This document shows positions 61,542 through 64,000 of a stretch of 64,000 nucleotides of DNA, in pieces. The translations under genes and the position numbers were made by a program. The notes beneath the pieces were generated by a model. The model was not told the DNA's origin. It searched no databases and saw nothing but the letters and a program-made list of their open reading frames with translations. Position 1 is the first letter of the stretch; the number at the start of each line of letters is the position of its first letter. Source of the stretch: Deltaproteobacteria bacterium (GTDB lineage: Bacteria; Myxococcota_A; UBA9160; UBA4427); the NCBI GenBank assembly GCA_029261855.1, contig JAJDAN010000042.1, positions 1-64,000 on the forward strand. Direction: 5' to 3'.

Positions 61542-62698
61542 GTGTTTCCGGCAGTATCGCGATCGCGGGTGTGCACGAGCACGAGACGCGCTGGGCGCCC
61601 GAGAAGACCGAGATCCAGATCATGGCCGAGTCGGCGCGCGGCGCCCTCGCCGACGCCGGTCTGGCACTTTCCGACGTGGACGGTCTGTTTGCCGCCAGCA
61701 TGTCCATGGGCGCCATGGGCACCGTTTCCCTCGCGGAATACCTCAACATCAAGCCGCGCTACCTCGACGGCACCAACATCGGTGGCTCGTCGTTCGTCGC
61801 GCACGTGAATCATGCCGCTGCGGCCATCCACGCGGGTCTCTGTGACGTGGCACTCATCCTGTACGGCAGCACCGCGGCCTCGAACGCCATGGCCATCGGC
61901 ACGGGCCTGGGCGGCGGCAGCCGCGACCCCAACCAGGCCTTCGTCGGCCCCTACGGCATGACCACGGTGGGCAGCTACGCGCTCGTCGCCCAGCGCCACA
62001 TGCATCTGTACGGGACGAAGAGCGAGCAGCTCGCCGAGATCTCCGTCGCCATGCGCAAGCACGCCGGACTGAACCCGAACGCGAAGATGAAGAGTCCGAT
62101 CAGCGTCGACGACGTGCTCGAGAGTCGGATGATCTCCGAACCGCTGCACCTGCTCGACTGCTGCATCATCAGCGACGGCGGCGGCGCGGTGATCGTGACC
62201 AGCCTCGAGCGCGCCCGCGACCTGGCGAAGCCGCCGGTGGTCCTGCTCGGCTGCGGCGAAGCCGTCGCCCACCAGGAGATCGGCGCGCCGGATCTCCTGA
62301 CCCTCGCGGCAAAGCAGTCCGGCGAGCACGCCCTCGGCATGGCCGGTGTCAGCCACGACGACATCGACTTCTGCACCATCTACGACTCGTTCACCATCAC
62401 GGTGCTCTCCACCCTCGAGAACCTCGGCTTCTGCAAGCCCGGCGAGGGCGGCGACTTCGTCAGCGGCGGACGCATCGCCCTCGGCGGCGCGCTGCCCATC
62501 AATCCGGACGGCGGCGGTCTTTCGAACAATCATCCGGGCATGCGGGGCATCTTCCTCGTCATCGAAGCCACCAAGCAGCTGCGGGGTGAATGCGGCGAGC
62601 GCCAGGTCGCCGGCGCCAAGTTGGGCCTCGCCCACGGCACCGGCGGGACCCTCGGAACCATGCACTCGGGCGCCACCCTCGTACTGGCGCGCGACTAG
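61538..62698 (+). CDS. SCP2-type thiolase
   Basis: Nondecarboxylating thiolase-like: SIAIAGVHEHETRWAPEKTEIQIMAESARGALADAGL; GHxxG-like HGTGGTLGTMHSGATLVL. Confidence 0.88.
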   Translation: MSVSGSIAIAGVHEHETRWAPEKTEIQIMAESARGALADAGLALSDVDGLFAASMSMGAMGTVSLAEYLNIKPRYLDGTNIGGSSFVAHVNHAAAAIHAGLCDVALILYGSTAASNAMAIGTGLGGGSRDPNQAFVGPYGMTTVGSYALVAQRHMHLYGTKSEQLAEISVAMRKHAGLNPNAKMKSPISVDDVLESRMISEPLHLLDCCIISDGGGAVIVTSLERARDLAKPPVVLLGCGEAVAHQEIGAPDLLTLAAKQSGEHALGMAGVSHDDIDFCTIYDSFTITVLSTLENLGFCKPGEGGDFVSGGRIALGGALPINPDGGGLSNNHPGMRGIFLVIEATKQLRGECGERQVAGAKLGLAHGTGGTLGTMHSGATLVLARD

Positions 62699-62725
62699 AA
62701 CGCGCGACCAGAAACAGGAACGACC

Positions 62726-63160
62726 ATGCCCCCGGAATTCACGCACCCCAAGCCCGCCGCCAGCTGGGAGACCCGCGCCTACTGGGAAGGCGCCGGCCGT
62801 CACGAGCTGGTGTTGCAGCGTTGCGGCGATTGCGGCGTCGTCCAGCACCGCCCGCGCGCGATCTGCGCCAGCTGTCTCTCGAGTGCTCTTCAGCACTTCG
62901 TCTCCAGCGGCCGGGGTCAGGTCTACACCTTCACGGTCACCCACCAGAACGGCGTGCCGCCCTTCCGCGACGCCGTCCCCTACGTGCTCGCCTACGTCGA
63001 CCTCGAAGAGGGCCCGCGCCTGATGACGAACATCGTCGGCTGCGATCCCGGCGATGTGGCGATCGGCATGGATGTCGTCGTCGACTTCCAGGACGCCGAC
63101 ACCAGCGACCTGGGCGATGCCGGCGGAGCCTTTGCCGTCCCGCGCTTCCGACCGGCATGA
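62726..63160 (+). CDS. DUF35 OB-fold/zinc-ribbon acyl-CoA-associated protein
   Basis: LVLQRCGDCGVVQHRPRAICASCLSS; SGRGQVYTFTVTHQ. Confidence 0.9.
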   Translation: MPPEFTHPKPAASWETRAYWEGAGRHELVLQRCGDCGVVQHRPRAICASCLSSALQHFVSSGRGQVYTFTVTHQNGVPPFRDAVPYVLAYVDLEEGPRLMTNIVGCDPGDVAIGMDVVVDFQDADTSDLGDAGGAFAVPRFRPA

Positions 63161-63786
63161 TCCTCGACCTGCACAGCCATTCCATCCGCTCGGACGACGG
63201 TCGGGCGAAGGTGGAGAACTACTGTCAGTGGATCCGCAAGCGCGAGCTTCCACTGGACGGCTTCGTGCTGACCGAGCACCGCCAGTGGGACGCCAAGAGC
63301 GACTACCGGAAGCTCGAGGACGAGACCGGCCTGTGCATCCTCAAGGGCAGCGAGGTCGAGACCGAGTACGGCCACGTGTTGCTCTTCGGCGTGAACGACG
63401 ACCTCGTCGCCGCCCTCGATTTCAGCCGGCTCGACCTGCCGCTCCACGAGGTCGTCGCTGCCGCGGACCGTTGCGGTGCAATCGCCGTCCCCTGCCATCC
63501 CGGACGGGTCACCGTCGGCATGTGCGCGCACTACGGCACCCTCGGCCCCTGCGAAGGCGTGCAGGTGATCGAAACCCTCAACGGAGGCAGTCGCGGCACG
63601 GAGAACGAAGAGGCGATCGCCCTGGCAGAGCAGTACGGTTACCGGGGCGTTGGCGGCAGTGACGCGCACATCGTGAGCTTCATCGGCCGCTGCGCAACGA
63701 AGTTCGAGCGCGAGATACGCGACATCGGCGACCTGGTGTCGGAGCTTCGTGGCGACGCCTACGAGGCCGTATCCTTCAAGGAATAG
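63157..63786 (+). CDS. PHP domain protein
   Basis: MILDLHSHSIRSDDGRAKVENY; LTEHRQWD; AVPCHPGRVTV; GGSDAHIVSFIGRCATKF. Confidence 0.9.
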   Translation: MILDLHSHSIRSDDGRAKVENYCQWIRKRELPLDGFVLTEHRQWDAKSDYRKLEDETGLCILKGSEVETEYGHVLLFGVNDDLVAALDFSRLDLPLHEVVAAADRCGAIAVPCHPGRVTVGMCAHYGTLGPCEGVQVIETLNGGSRGTENEEAIALAEQYGYRGVGGSDAHIVSFIGRCATKFEREIRDIGDLVSELRGDAYEAVSFKE

Positions 63787-63829
63787 AGCAAGGCACCCGA
63801 CTCCCGAATCAGACAGAGACAGGCAGGAC

Positions 63830-64000
63830 ATGGATATCGACGTCAATCAGCTGAAGGAAGACTGGTGCGGACGCCAGTTCGACGAGGTCCAGATCCCCGT
63901 CGCCGCCAAGGAGATCGTCGAGTTCGCGCAGGCCTGCGGCGAGACCGCCGCGCGCTTCACCGACCCGAGCGATCCCGACTTCCAGGCACCGCCGAGCTAC
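63830..64000 (+). CDS. MaoC-like (FAS1-type dehydratase) N-terminal fragment, truncated by window end
   Basis: MDIDVNQLKEDWCGRQFDEVQIPVAAKEIVEFAQACGETAARFTDPSDPDFQAPPSY. Confidence 0.6.
   Translation, partial: MDIDVNQLKEDWCGRQFDEVQIPVAAKEIVEFAQACGETAARFTDPSDPDFQAPPSY

Overview
High-GC bacterial chromosomal window, densely packed, mostly housekeeping and catabolic genes (possibly a deltaproteobacterial/Myxococcota-like genome; inference only). No rRNA, CRISPR array, integrase or transposase seen. Recognisable genes include groEL, tkt, a COQ4 homolog, leuCD, tRNA-Pro(UGG), an AddA/AddB-like nuclease-helicase pair, an lgt-like gene, a UbiA-type prenyltransferase, and an SCP2-type thiolase/DUF35/PHP/MaoC cluster. 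Strongest observations: (1) an AhpD/carboxymuconolactone-decarboxylase-like gene at 42394..43452 with an in-frame TGA exactly at the second Cys of the CxxC redox motif (CFY-U-TTSH) and a SECIS-like hairpin downstream, a candidate selenoprotein; (2) a FixL-like PAS histidine kinase / sigma54 regulator / Usp / K+ channel / hemerythrin / two tandem ferritin-like diiron proteins / zinc-ribbon block (5257..12870), a candidate oxygen-linked module; (3) a dispersed intergenic palindromic element, with copies in inverse orientation about 20 kb apart, each between convergent genes; (4) a histidine kinase with an intact ATPase domain whose phosphoacceptor His is replaced by Arg; (5) an MFS gene frameshifted by a 4-bp GTAC duplication; (6) two secreted paralogs sharing an unrecognised N-terminal domain but carrying different C-terminal sorting-like tails (one PEP-CTERM with a sigma54-like promoter upstream). 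All calls come from reading the sequence and the supplied ORF track; no database search was run.
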